From NCBI GenBank assembly GCA_934101115.1, contig CAKOPW010000004.1, positions 1 to 64,000 on the forward strand: 64,000 bases of DNA, in the 5' to 3' direction. The DNA comes from an uncultured Bacilli bacterium (GTDB lineage: Bacteria; Bacillota_I; Bacilli_A; RF39; UBA660). How positions within the stretch are numbered: position 1 is the stretch's first letter; the number at the start of each line of letters is the position of its first letter. The position numbers were made by a program, and so were the translations under genes. This document shows positions 51,643 to 60,852 of this stretch, in pieces. The notes under the pieces are model-generated. The model was not told where the DNA came from and searched no databases. It worked only from the letters and a program-made list of their open reading frames with translations.

Positions 51643-52010
51643 TGGAAAGTATTCTTAAAGAAAAAAATTTAAAAGTTACAAAAAATAGATTAAAAGTTTT
51701 AGAGTATATAAATGAAAATAAATATGTTACTTTAAATGAATTAATAAAAAGCTTAAATATTGATAAATCAACTATTTATAGAATAATAGATGTCTTATTA
51801 GAAAATGATATTATTACAACCATTACTTTTGAAAATGAAACGAAATATTCGTTGTCTAAAGAGCACTTACATATATTAGAATGCGTGAAATGCCATAAAA
51901 AAAAGGAAATAGAAACATGTCCTTTTGATAAATCAAATTACAATGATTTTATTATAACTAAACACTCAGTTGTTATAGAAGGAATATGTAAAAATTGTCA
52001 AAAAAAATAG
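51642..52010 (+). CDS. Fur-family metal-responsive repressor
   Basis: 122 residues, a little shorter than typical Fur. N-terminal winged helix (VTKNRLKVLEYI, DKSTIYRIIDVLLEN), then the regulatory domain with H75-L-H77, CVKC (81-84), H85, C93, H108 and CKNC (116-119). The two CxxC pairs fit a structural zinc site; the sensing metal (Zn, Mn or Fe) is not decided. It is translationally coupled to the transporter and probably binds the palindrome at 50779-50799 to control its own operon. Confidence 0.85.
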   Translation: MESILKEKNLKVTKNRLKVLEYINENKYVTLNELIKSLNIDKSTIYRIIDVLLENDIITTITFENETKYSLSKEHLHILECVKCHKKKEIETCPFDKSNYNDFIITKHSVVIEGICKNCQKK

Positions 52011-52030
52011 AACACTAAAAGTTCTATTTT
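52004..52030. terminator. Bidirectional terminator between the Fur gene and deoD
   Basis: AAAATAGAAC/GTTCTATTTT (52004-52013 with 52021-52030), 7-nt loop; shared by the convergent genes. Confidence 0.8.
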
Positions 52031-52740
52031 ATTATGCTTTCAAGTGCAAGAACAATCATATTATCAAGATGAGTTTCTCTCATTGCTGGTGAAACAACTC
52101 TTGTATCAAATTTTGAATCGACAATAGTAATTAACATACTAGCTTGTTTCTTACAAATTCGAGCAATATGAAATATTCCAAATCCTTCCATTTCTGTTGC
52201 TAAAAGTTCATCTTTAATTGGACACGAATTAATTACATGATCAATAGAAGCATAAACATCAAATACATCACTCGTTAAAGTTGGACCAACATGAATATCA
52301 ATGTTTTTTTCTTTTGCTGTTCCTTCAATAATTTCATTTAATTCGTCATTAGATTTAATAAACTTGTCAGTATAGCCTCCCCATTGATAAGCAATTGAGG
52401 ATTCTGAATAAGCTCCAGTTGATAAAACTGTATCCATCAGTTTTATGTTTTCTTTATTAGCTCCAGCAGAACCAATTCTAATGATTTTTTCAACTCCATA
52501 AAATGTAAATAATTCATAAGCATAAAGAGAAGCACTTGGACAACCCATACCTGAACCAACAACAGTTACAAGTTTATCCTTATAATATCCTGTAAAAGCA
52601 TACATGTTTCTAATCTTATTCACAAGTTTTACTTTAGTTAAAAATTTCTCAGCAATATATTTTGCACGAAGAGGATCTCCAGGAAATAAAACAAGTGGAG
52701 CAATATTTTTTTTATCAGTTACAATGTGTACTGGTTCCAT
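52024..52740 (-). CDS. deoD: Purine nucleoside phosphorylase, DeoD type
   Basis: 238 residues. LVLFPGDPLRAKYIAEKFL, VVGSGMGCPSASLYAYEL, IRIGSAGAN and LLATEMEGFGIFHIA are the signature motifs of hexameric DeoD, with the phosphate-binding Arg and Gly in the first two and the nucleoside-binding MEGF in the last. It splits purine (deoxy)nucleosides into base and sugar 1-phosphate for salvage. AGGTG is 5 bases before the ATG at 52740. It is transcribed alone from the minus strand. Confidence 0.95.
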   Translation of the reverse strand: MEPVHIVTDKKNIAPLVLFPGDPLRAKYIAEKFLTKVKLVNKIRNMYAFTGYYKDKLVTVVGSGMGCPSASLYAYELFTFYGVEKIIRIGSAGANKENIKLMDTVLSTGAYSESSIAYQWGGYTDKFIKSNDELNEIIEGTAKEKNIDIHVGPTLTSDVFDVYASIDHVINSCPIKDELLATEMEGFGIFHIARICKKQASMLITIVDSKFDTRVVSPAMRETHLDNMIVLALESIIK

Positions 52741-52830
52741 ATCATCACCTATACTAATAATATCATAATTATGCTATAATGACATTATAAAAAAAGAAGT
52801 TTGACGTATACTAAAAAAGAGGTGAAAGGC

Positions 52831-54099
52831 ATGGAATATAAAATGTATAAGGCTGGTTCTTATAACATACATACCATAAAAACAGATAAATTTAAAACTA
52901 TAAAAATGGATATTATTTTTAGAAATAATTTTGATCCCAAAACATCAGCTTTAAGAAGTTTAGTATTTGATGTTTTAACTGAAAATACTAAAAAATATAA
53001 TACTAGAAGAAAGTTATGTTTAAAATATGAATCTTTATATAATGCATATTCAACTATGGATACAACTCTTTTAGGAAGAATGCTTATTACTGATTTTTCA
53101 ATTGAATTTATAAATCCTAAATTTACTGAAGAAAACTATTTAGAGGATGTTTTAGCTTTACAATTTGAAACAATATTTAATCCAAATATTACAAATAGTG
53201 AATTTGATTTAAAAACAGTTGAATTATGTAAAAAAAGATTGATAGATAGAATTGACTCTGTAAAAGAAAATCCAAGTCGCTACAGCATTTTAAAAGCCTT
53301 AAAAGCGCTTGATCCAAATTCTTTAACATCTCACTCAATATTAGAGGATAAAGACCAAATTGAAAACGCAACAAATGAAATTCTTATTAGCACTTATAAC
53401 GACATTATCAAACATGACTATATTGATATTTTTATAATAGGTGAATTTGATGAAAATAAAATAATTGATTTAATAAATAAATATGCTAAATTTGATACTA
53501 TAAAAAATCATAAAATAGAAATTTATAATGAAAACAAAACTAGAAGAATAGCTAAAAAGAAAAAAGAGAAATCAGAAAACAGTCAATCTCAATTAGTTGT
53601 TATATATAACACTTTAAATTTAAATGATTATGAAATGAATTATGTTTTACCAATATATAATATGGTATTTGGATCATCATCTTTAGAAACAAAACTTTAT
53701 AAAAATTTAAGAACCGATAATTCTTTATGTTATGGATTAACATCTTTTTATCAAAGATATGATAATTTGTTAATTGTCTTAACAAGTCTAGATAAGAAAA
53801 ATGAAAATCTTGCATTAAAATTAATCGATAAATCATTTAATGAAATGGGTTCAAATATAACTGATGATGAAGTGAAAAGAGCAATTGATTTAAAAATTAC
53901 AAGTTTAAATATGATAAATGATTATCCTACAAAAATACTTGAAACTTATCTTTTTAAATATTTAAACTTATCACCATCAGTTGATGAAATGATTAAAAAA
54001 TTCGGTGAGGTAACTAAAGAAGATTTATTCCATGTACATAAAAAATTAAAGAAAAATATTACTTATATATTAACTTCAGGAGGTGAAAGTGATGAATAA
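52831..54099 (+). CDS. yfmF: M16-family YfmF (EF-P aminopentanol modification-associated, non-catalytic)
   Basis: 422 residues. It lacks HxxEH and so should not be a peptidase on its own, but the phrases LVFDVLTENTKKYNTRRKL, RIDSVKENPSRYSILKAL and the late SSSLETKLYKNLRTDNSLCYGLTS are typical of YfmF, the inactive partner of YfmH. In Bacillus this pair is needed for the 5-aminopentanol modification of elongation factor P. The ATG at 52831 is preceded by GAGGTGAAAGG; it overlaps yfmH by 8 bases. TGC-TATAAT at 52772-52780 is an extended -10 upstream. Confidence 0.87.
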   Translation: MEYKMYKAGSYNIHTIKTDKFKTIKMDIIFRNNFDPKTSALRSLVFDVLTENTKKYNTRRKLCLKYESLYNAYSTMDTTLLGRMLITDFSIEFINPKFTEENYLEDVLALQFETIFNPNITNSEFDLKTVELCKKRLIDRIDSVKENPSRYSILKALKALDPNSLTSHSILEDKDQIENATNEILISTYNDIIKHDYIDIFIIGEFDENKIIDLINKYAKFDTIKNHKIEIYNENKTRRIAKKKKEKSENSQSQLVVIYNTLNLNDYEMNYVLPIYNMVFGSSSLETKLYKNLRTDNSLCYGLTSFYQRYDNLLIVLTSLDKKNENLALKLIDKSFNEMGSNITDDEVKRAIDLKITSLNMINDYPTKILETYLFKYLNLSPSVDEMIKKFGEVTKEDLFHVHKKLKKNITYILTSGGESDE

Positions 54100-55396
54100 A
54101 ATATATGTTAAAGGGCCAAATGAAGAAGTGTTTTATGAAGTATTGGATAATGGCTTAACTGTGTATATGTTACCAAATAATAAGGTAAAAACTTATTATC
54201 TAACTTTTTCAGCAAAATTTGGATCTGTTTATACTGAGTTTAAATTAGAAGGCGATAAAAGTTATACTAAAATACCTAACGGAGTTGCCCATTTTTTAGA
54301 ACATTTAACTTTTTATACTGAAGATGGAGATGCATCAACTTTCTATGCTGATAATGGTGCTAAAAGTAATGCATATACATCAACTCATATAACTTGCTAT
54401 GAAGTGTATGGTTATAACAAATTTAAAGAAAATCTAGAATATTTGCTTGATTATGTCCAAACACCTTATTATACAGAAAAAATGGTTAATGATGAAAAAG
54501 GCATAATTATTGAAGAAATAAAAATGTATGAAGACGATCCTGAAAGTGTTTTAACAGCAGAGTCAAGTTCATCTATATTTGTTAATGATAACCGTAAATA
54601 TCTCGTAGCAGGAACTAAAAAAGATGTTAAATCAACAACTGTAAAAGATATCGAAAATGCTTATAAAACATTCTATCATCCATCAAATATGTTTGTTGTT
54701 TTAACTGGTAACTTTAACCCTGAAGAAGCTTTAGCAATAATTGAAGAAAATCAAAGTAAAAAAGAGTTTGGTGAAAAGAAAAAAATTATAAATAAAGTAG
54801 TAAAAGAACCTAAAAATGTTGCCTCTACATATAAAGAAATAAAGAAAGATGTATCTATAGAAAAATTAGAATTAGCTTTAAAAATTCCAATGTCAACATT
54901 TTCAAAAGATGGTATCTCAGAACATGAATTACTTGCGGCCTTAAATATAATATTAAATTCTAATTTTGGTTCCACAAGTGAATTTAGAGAAAACCTAGTT
55001 GATGGAAATATAATTAATAATGATATTATTTACTATGCAAGTGTATGTGGAAACTATTTAATAATTGAATTTATGTGTGAAACTCATTATCCAAAAAGAC
55101 TTGTAAGTTTACTAGAAGAAAAAATAAATAATCTTGATATTGATGAAGTTGAATTTAACAGTAAAAAGAAAGTAGCTATTTCTAACCTTATTTTAGTCTT
55201 TGAAGATATTGAAAGAGCAAGTGAGTTTATTTCATCTGGAATCATAAAAGAAAATGAAGTACCAACATATTTATTTGATACTTATTCAAAATTAAATCTA
55301 AAAACTTTAAAGAATATTTGTAAAAAAATAAACACTGATCAAGAAGCAGTTGTAGTTATTAAAAAAAATAACAAAACTTCTAAAAAAAACAAGTAA
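54092..55396 (+). CDS. yfmH: M16-family YfmH zinc peptidase
   Basis: 434 residues. The inverted zinc motif HxxEH is seen in GVAHFLEHLTFY with the third ligand Glu downstream (EKGIIIEEIKMYEDDP), so it should be an active M16 metallopeptidase. The second half has the M16 substrate-cradle pattern NFGSTSEFRENLVDGN. It pairs with YfmF in EF-P modification or in peptide processing. AGGAGG (54078-54083) is 8 bases before the ATG at 54092, so the GTG at 54083 is rejected. Overlaps yfmF by 8 bases. Confidence 0.9.
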   Translation: MNKIYVKGPNEEVFYEVLDNGLTVYMLPNNKVKTYYLTFSAKFGSVYTEFKLEGDKSYTKIPNGVAHFLEHLTFYTEDGDASTFYADNGAKSNAYTSTHITCYEVYGYNKFKENLEYLLDYVQTPYYTEKMVNDEKGIIIEEIKMYEDDPESVLTAESSSSIFVNDNRKYLVAGTKKDVKSTTVKDIENAYKTFYHPSNMFVVLTGNFNPEEALAIIEENQSKKEFGEKKKIINKVVKEPKNVASTYKEIKKDVSIEKLELALKIPMSTFSKDGISEHELLAALNIILNSNFGSTSEFRENLVDGNIINNDIIYYASVCGNYLIIEFMCETHYPKRLVSLLEEKINNLDIDEVEFNSKKKVAISNLILVFEDIERASEFISSGIIKENEVPTYLFDTYSKLNLKTLKNICKKINTDQEAVVVIKKNNKTSKKNK

Positions 55397-55437
55397 TTTG
55401 ATTTTCCTTCTCTATATATATTCATGAGGAGGAAAAT

Positions 55438-56064
55438 ATGAAAGCAAAATTAAAATATATTGTTATTGCTATTATCATTCTTGTAGCTTTAGTTGTTTCT
55501 TATGTACTATCTACAGATAATAAAGAAGTGTCTGCAGAAAATGTAGAAATAACTAAAACGGAAGTTACAAACGTCACGAGTAAAGTTTATGTTGACATTA
55601 AAGGCTCGGTTAAGAAACCTGGAGTTTATCAAGTACCAGCAGATTCTATTGTATGGGACGCCATAAATTTATCAGGTGGTTTTACTAAGAATGCTTACAC
55701 TAAAAATATTAATTTAAGTCAAAAAGTAAAAGATGAAATGGTTATTTATGTTTTTAGTAAAAGTGAAATAACTAAGATGAACACTACAGTTAAAACTGAT
55801 ACAGCTTGCACAACAACCGTAATAAATTATGATAATTGTATAACTACTGAAAAAAATGCAACGGAAACAAGCACATCTCTTGTTAACATTAATACTGCTT
55901 CAAAAGAAGAGCTTATGACTGTTTCTGGTATCGGAGCAAGTAAAGCGGATTCTATTATTGCTTACAGAATTAAAACACCATTTAGCAAAATAGAAGATAT
56001 TATGAATGTCAGTGGAATAGGTGAATCATTATTTGATAAAATTAAAAAATATATTACAGTCTAA
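55438..56064 (+). CDS. comEA: ComEA-type DNA-binding competence protein
   Basis: 208 residues. One N-terminal membrane segment (about 6-25), then an SLBB domain (KVYVDIKGSVKKPGVYQVP) and a C-terminal helix-hairpin-helix DNA-binding domain with LVNINTASKEELMTVSGIGASKADSII and IMNVSGIGESLFDKI. ComEA binds incoming DNA outside the membrane and hands it to ComEC. GAGGAGG precedes the ATG. It overlaps comEC by 44 bases, a strong coupling. Confidence 0.94.
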   Translation: MKAKLKYIVIAIIILVALVVSYVLSTDNKEVSAENVEITKTEVTNVTSKVYVDIKGSVKKPGVYQVPADSIVWDAINLSGGFTKNAYTKNINLSQKVKDEMVIYVFSKSEITKMNTTVKTDTACTTTVINYDNCITTEKNATETSTSLVNINTASKEELMTVSGIGASKADSIIAYRIKTPFSKIEDIMNVSGIGESLFDKIKKYITV

Positions 56065-58087
56065 ATATATTTTTTTTATTTTGCTGCTTATTACAATAAT
56101 CTCTTCCTTAATAAGAATTAATTTAAAAAGAGTTGATATAGAAACCCCATTTGAAGGTGTTTTAGAAAATTATACAATTGATGGCAACAAACTATCTTTT
56201 ATATTAAAAAACAAATATTCTTTAAAATGTACTTACTATATTAAAGATGAAAGTGAGCTGAACATCCTAAAAAACTTAAATTTAGGAATAAGCTTAAGAG
56301 TAGAAGGTAATATTGATAATCCTAAAAGCAATACTATACCAAATACATTTAATTATAAAAAATATTTGAAATCAAAAAATATATATAAAGTCATGAGTGT
56401 TGAAAACTATAAAGTTATCAACTATAAAACAAATATAATTTATACTATAAAGAATAAAATAGTAAAACAGATTGATAAATATAAAAGCAAAAGGTATATA
56501 AGTGCTTTCATTTTAGGAGATAAAAAATACTTGGATGATGAAATAAAGAGCCGTTATCAAGAATTAGGAGTATCACATATTTTTGCTATATCTGGAATGC
56601 ATGTAAGTTTAATCACAGGTATTCTATTTTTTATATTGAAGAAAGTTAAAGACAATTTAAAATATTTTGTAGTTATATCTTTTCTAATAATATACGTTTT
56701 TCTAACCGGATTACAAGCCAGTGTATTAAGAAGTGTATCCTTTTTTGTTGTAAACTATTTAAATAAAAAATATTCTTTTGATTTAGACATAAAAAACGTA
56801 TTTTTAATAGCTGTGATAATACTTATAATAATATATCCGAATTTAATTATAGACATTGGTTTTCAATACTCATCCATCATTTCTTTTTCACTCATCAATT
56901 TCAGTTATTTAATAAAAGGAAATTATTTAAAAACAAGTTTAACTATATCTATTATTGCCTTTTTGGTAAGTTTGCCAATAACAATAAATAATAATTTTGA
57001 AATAAACATTCTTTCTATAATAAATAACTTATTTATTGTTCCTTACATAAGTTATATTTTGTATCCACTTAGTATAGTAACTTTTTTCATTCCTATATTT
57101 GATAATCTATTATTTATATTTTGCAACTTAATAGAGGTGATTTCCTCACATTTACTTGTATTAAACATCATTATTCCTAGAATGAATATTATTACAATTA
57201 TTATTTACTATTTATGCTTATATATATTTTTTAAAACTTATAAGAAAATATATCTTATTTTTATTTTATTTTTGGCCTTAATTATTAAATGTTTTTATAT
57301 AATTGATCCTAGTTATTATATTTATTATCTTGATGTATCTCAAGGTGACTCCAGTTTAATAAGATATAGAAATGAAGCAATTTTAATAGATACTGGCGGA
57401 AGTGTAAGCTTTAAAGAAGATGAATGGAAAAAGAAAAAAGAATATCATATAAGTGATTCGACAATAACTTTTTTAAAAAGTATCGGAGTAAGCAAACTAA
57501 ATTATTTGGTGTTAACGCACGGAGATGCAGATCATATGGGTGAAGCTGTTAATTTAGTAGAAAACTTCAAAGTAGAAAAAGTGATATTTAATTGTGGTGA
57601 ATCTAATAATTTAGAAAAAGAGCTAATTAAGGTATTAGATAAAAAGCAAATTAAGTACAATTTTTGTATTAAAGAGTTGAAAGTAAATGATAATAAATTA
57701 TATTTTTTACAAACTGGTGTTTATGACAATGAAAATGACAATTCAAATGTAATTTATACCAAACTAAATGGCTATAAGTTTATGTTTATGGGAGATGCTG
57801 GAGTAAATAAAGAGAAAGACATATTGGATAAATATAACATACTAAATATAGATATTTTAAAAGTAGGACACCATGGAAGTAAAACAAGTAGTAGCAAAGA
57901 ATTTATTGATAGTATTAAACCTAAATATTCAATAATAAGTGTTGGAAAAAATAATAGGTATGGACATCCAAATGAAGAAGTATTAACTAATTTAAATGAT
58001 TCAAAAATATATAGAACAGACAAGCAAGGAACTATTATGTTAAAAATTAGAAACAATAAATTTAATATAGAGACTTGTAGCTCATAG
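56021..58087 (+). CDS. comEC: ComEC/Rec2-family DNA uptake channel
   Basis: 688 residues. The N-terminal region has OB-fold-like strands, the ComEC domain has many membrane helices with SHIFAISGMHVSLITGILF and the DNA translocase signature FLTGLQASVLRS, and the C-terminus is a metallo-beta-lactamase-like domain with LTHGDADHMGEA and KVGHHGSKTSSSKEF and the final NRYGHPNEEVL. This is the complete three-part family architecture. It starts with GTG inside comEA; a later TTG at 56033 is possible. It carries single-stranded DNA into the cell. Together with ComEA and a pilin-like gene it suggests natural transformation. Confidence 0.92.
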   Translation: MNHYLIKLKNILQSKYIFFILLLITIISSLIRINLKRVDIETPFEGVLENYTIDGNKLSFILKNKYSLKCTYYIKDESELNILKNLNLGISLRVEGNIDNPKSNTIPNTFNYKKYLKSKNIYKVMSVENYKVINYKTNIIYTIKNKIVKQIDKYKSKRYISAFILGDKKYLDDEIKSRYQELGVSHIFAISGMHVSLITGILFFILKKVKDNLKYFVVISFLIIYVFLTGLQASVLRSVSFFVVNYLNKKYSFDLDIKNVFLIAVIILIIIYPNLIIDIGFQYSSIISFSLINFSYLIKGNYLKTSLTISIIAFLVSLPITINNNFEINILSIINNLFIVPYISYILYPLSIVTFFIPIFDNLLFIFCNLIEVISSHLLVLNIIIPRMNIITIIIYYLCLYIFFKTYKKIYLIFILFLALIIKCFYIIDPSYYIYYLDVSQGDSSLIRYRNEAILIDTGGSVSFKEDEWKKKKEYHISDSTITFLKSIGVSKLNYLVLTHGDADHMGEAVNLVENFKVEKVIFNCGESNNLEKELIKVLDKKQIKYNFCIKELKVNDNKLYFLQTGVYDNENDNSNVIYTKLNGYKFMFMGDAGVNKEKDILDKYNILNIDILKVGHHGSKTSSSKEFIDSIKPKYSIISVGKNNRYGHPNEEVLTNLNDSKIYRTDKQGTIMLKIRNNKFNIETCSS

Positions 58088-58099
58088 AAAGGAGTAGAA

Positions 58100-58990
58100 A
58101 TGAATTATTATAATGAGATAAAAAACAAGTTGATTGATAATGAAATATATTCAAAAGTAAAAGATTATTCAAAAGAAAGTCATAAAGTTATTACATACTT
58201 TGAAGTTGGTAAATTGTTGGATGAAGCAGGGAGTAGGTATGGGGATAATATTTTAAATGATTATTCAAATAGACTGGTTGTTGATCTTGGAAAAAAGTAT
58301 AACGAAAGAACATTAAGGCGTATTAGACAATATTATAGAATGTTTAAAGATGAAAAATGGTCGCCACTGGCGACCAAATTGTCTTGGAGTCATTATACAG
58401 AATTATTATCAATTAAAGATAGTAATAAATTAGCATACTACATAAATATTGCTACAAATAATAATTTATCTAAAAGAGAATTAAGAGAAAAAATAAAAAG
58501 TAAAGAATATGAAAGAATACCTATTGAAACAAAAAATAAGTTAGTGTTTGATGATAAAATTGAAATAAAGGATTTAATACCTAATCCTATATTAATTAGA
58601 AATAGAAAAAATATAGAAATAGTTACTGAAAAGGCATTACATAATCTAATATTAGAAGATATTGAATCTTTTATGAAAGAACTTGGTAGCTCATTTAGTT
58701 ATATAGGTAGTGAATATAAAATTAAAATAGTCGATAGAAATAATTATATTGATTTATTATTATTTAATATAAAGTTTAATTGTTACGTAGTGGTTGAATT
58801 GAAAGTTACTGAGTTTAAAGCAGAATATATTTCACAAGTACAAAAATACATGAACTATATTGATAAAAATATAAAAGAAATTAGCAACAATAATACTATA
58901 GGGATTTTAATCTGTAAGAAAGAAAATAGATTTGTGATAGAATATTGCTCAGATGAGCGAATTGCTGTTAGAAAATATGAATTTGTATGA
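58100..58990 (+). CDS. DUF1016/YhcG-type PD-(D/E)xK nuclease-like protein
   Basis: 296 residues. The N-terminal DUF1016 half has VITYFEVGKLLDEAGSRYG, then YNERTLRRIRQYYRMF and WSHYTELLSI. The C-terminal YhcG half has LGSSFSYIGSEYKI, YIDLLLFN and YVVVELKVTEFKAEYISQVQ, giving D and ExK-type residues (Asp in IDLLLF, Glu-Leu-Lys in VVELK) of a PD-(D/E)xK fold. These proteins are often near mobile or defence genes and some act in DNA restriction or homing. AAAGGAG is 8 bases before the ATG. It follows comEC by 12 bases and precedes an accessory stretch. Confidence 0.87.
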   Translation: MNYYNEIKNKLIDNEIYSKVKDYSKESHKVITYFEVGKLLDEAGSRYGDNILNDYSNRLVVDLGKKYNERTLRRIRQYYRMFKDEKWSPLATKLSWSHYTELLSIKDSNKLAYYINIATNNNLSKRELREKIKSKEYERIPIETKNKLVFDDKIEIKDLIPNPILIRNRKNIEIVTEKALHNLILEDIESFMKELGSSFSYIGSEYKIKIVDRNNYIDLLLFNIKFNCYVVVELKVTEFKAEYISQVQKYMNYIDKNIKEISNNNTIGILICKKENRFVIEYCSDERIAVRKYEFV

Positions 58991-59032
58991 TATAATTAAA
59001 ATAGAAGGTGACTAAAATGGAAGGTGATTAAA

Positions 59033-59998
59033 ATGACATTGTTTGATAAACGATTAGAAGTACTTGAAGCTATAGTTATTGCTGTTAAGTTATATGTAGG
59101 AAATGTAGACAATGAAGAACTAGACTTTGTCGAGTATCCAAATATACCATATGTTAGAGATTTGGTTAGGAAAATAGATGTACAAAAATACCCTGAATTG
59201 ATAGACTATGTTAAAGATATTGGTGATTGTGGATATTATACAAATCTTTATTTATATTTTGATGACTCTTTTAATTTTAATGGCGATGTAGCAAAATCTG
59301 CATTTAAAACAAAAAATTGTGATTCTTTTGCTACACTAGTAAGAAAAATATATTTTAATGAGAATATGGAAGAAGTGTTTTCAAAGTATCATGATTATCT
59401 TGAACAATATGAAAGAGAATATTTGAATTTACATAATTTTGATAGTGAAAAAACAAGAAAAGCATTCTCCACATTATTTGACGTTCCTTCAAACACACAG
59501 TTTTTATACAATATATCATTATTAATTAATGGTGGCTTTTCAGCAAATAAAGAAAATGAAACACATTATGTAAAAGGAATAGGAAATAATGTTGAAGCAA
59601 ATAAAGAAAAAAATGAATACATTACTGTATGTTTATATCATGAGTTTGCACATTATTTTGTAAATCCGTTAGTTGATGAATTTTTTATAGATGAAGGTGT
59701 AGTTGAAAAACTATACAATGAAGCTCTTGAAAATGGTCTTCCAAAAACATATTCACAAAATAAACTAGCAGTTGTATATGAATATTTTGTAAGAGCATTA
59801 TCAATTATTTTTAGTAAAAACGAGGTTAGTGATAAAGAAATCGAAGAAGATATTGATTGGTTTAAATCTACTGGTTTTATCAGAATAGAAGAAATAATAA
59901 ACTTCATAGAATTTGGTATTAATATTAATGAGAACTTTAAAGATATATTGCTTGATTATATGGAAATGATTAAAATTAAAAGTAATAAACTTACTTAA
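59033..59998 (+). CDS. HExxH zinc-metalloprotease-like protein of unknown family
   Basis: 321 residues. A HEFAH motif (H203, E204, H207 in LYHEFAHYFVNP) marks a zincin-type active site; a downstream helix with YEYFVRALSIIF may carry the third ligand (Glu). The fold may be the DUF4932 type, which has an HExxH and no known substrate. No signal peptide, so cytoplasmic. The ATG at 59033 has AAGGTGA just before it; an earlier copy of the same site and ATG exists at 59005-59019. An extended -10, TGA-TATAAT (58988-58996), overlaps the stop of the preceding gene. Confidence 0.75.
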   Translation: MTLFDKRLEVLEAIVIAVKLYVGNVDNEELDFVEYPNIPYVRDLVRKIDVQKYPELIDYVKDIGDCGYYTNLYLYFDDSFNFNGDVAKSAFKTKNCDSFATLVRKIYFNENMEEVFSKYHDYLEQYEREYLNLHNFDSEKTRKAFSTLFDVPSNTQFLYNISLLINGGFSANKENETHYVKGIGNNVEANKEKNEYITVCLYHEFAHYFVNPLVDEFFIDEGVVEKLYNEALENGLPKTYSQNKLAVVYEYFVRALSIIFSKNEVSDKEIEEDIDWFKSTGFIRIEEIINFIEFGININENFKDILLDYMEMIKIKSNKLT

Positions 59999-60092
59999 AT
60001 AGAGTATTATTGCAAATAATTAATTTATATAATAACAAAATAAATTGTTTCTCATAAACTATATTGTACGTTATATAACGTTTATATAGATT

Positions 60093-60111
60093 GAGCTCAT
60101 CAGAGCTCTTT
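60093..60111 (+). terminator. Terminator after the metalloprotease-like gene
   Basis: GAGCTC/GAGCTC (60093-60098 with 60103-60108), ATCA loop, short T run. Relatively GC-rich stem in this genome. Confidence 0.75.
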
Positions 60112-60115
60112 TAAT

Positions 60116-60144
60116 TTGACAATGTTTTTCTAAAGGGTTATAAT
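60116..60144 (+). promoter_or_regulatory. Consensus sigma-A promoter of the methyltransferase-like pair
   Basis: TTGACA at 60116-60121 and TATAAT at 60139-60144 are both perfect consensus and spaced 17 bases, a strong constitutive-looking promoter. Confidence 0.85.
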
Positions 60145-60168
60145 ACCTAACCAAAAGAAGGGGTAATT

Positions 60169-60834
60169 ATGACACTTGAAACACATCTAAGATTGAATTA
60201 TTTATTGAGTCAGTATAAAACAAAATATGAAAAGTATTATTCTAAATCAGATCTTGAATATGTAATGAAAAACTTTGTTAATAAGTTTGAAGAGAAAGAT
60301 TGTATAAGTAATTTATTGTTACAAGCTTATGAAGATTGTGGATTATCAGAGGAACTATCATTCAATTTATATGGAAGTTTCATTAACCATATAAAAACTG
60401 AATGCGATATAAATTGTGATTTATTAGAAGTTGGATGCGGTGTAATACCATCACTAGCAAAAAGTTTGAAAAAGCAACAAACAAGTGGAACTATAACTGT
60501 TATGGACCCAGTGGTAAAAATACCTGAGTATGGAGACCTACGAATTATTAATGGAACGTTTACAGAGCAAACAGATGTAAGCAAGTATAAACTTATTTAT
60601 GGTACTTTTCCTTGTGAGGCAACAAGTGCAATGATACAGTCATCTTATGAAAATGATGTTGACTTATATTTAGCTTTATGTGGATGTGTAGAAGGAAAGC
60701 CTTATTTTGATTATTATGAATATTTATATGATTTAGAATATACTATGGAAACCTTATCAAATAAAACTGGAAGAAATTTTGATATTTTTGAGTATAGTGA
60801 TTTACCATATCCACTTATAAAAACTTATAGATAA
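60169..60834 (+). CDS. SAM-methyltransferase-like protein A (tandem paralogue 1)
   Basis: 221 residues. A SAM-binding-type motif I DLLEVGCGVIPSLA (84-97), then VMDP (111-114) at the end of strand 2 as the ribose-binding acid, and YGTFPCEAT (144-152) where motif IV would be. A Cys pair CGC at 171-173 follows. The remaining C-terminus is Tyr/Glu/Asp-rich. The N-terminal ~80 residues are helical. The protein aligns without a gap with the next gene through residue 173, so the two are recent or slowly diverging paralogues. No specific methyltransferase family is recognised and the substrate is unknown. GAAGGGG precedes the ATG. Confidence 0.72.
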   Translation: MTLETHLRLNYLLSQYKTKYEKYYSKSDLEYVMKNFVNKFEEKDCISNLLLQAYEDCGLSEELSFNLYGSFINHIKTECDINCDLLEVGCGVIPSLAKSLKKQQTSGTITVMDPVVKIPEYGDLRIINGTFTEQTDVSKYKLIYGTFPCEATSAMIQSSYENDVDLYLALCGCVEGKPYFDYYEYLYDLEYTMETLSNKTGRNFDIFEYSDLPYPLIKTYR

Positions 60835-60852
60835 AGAAAGGGGAAAAATAAA

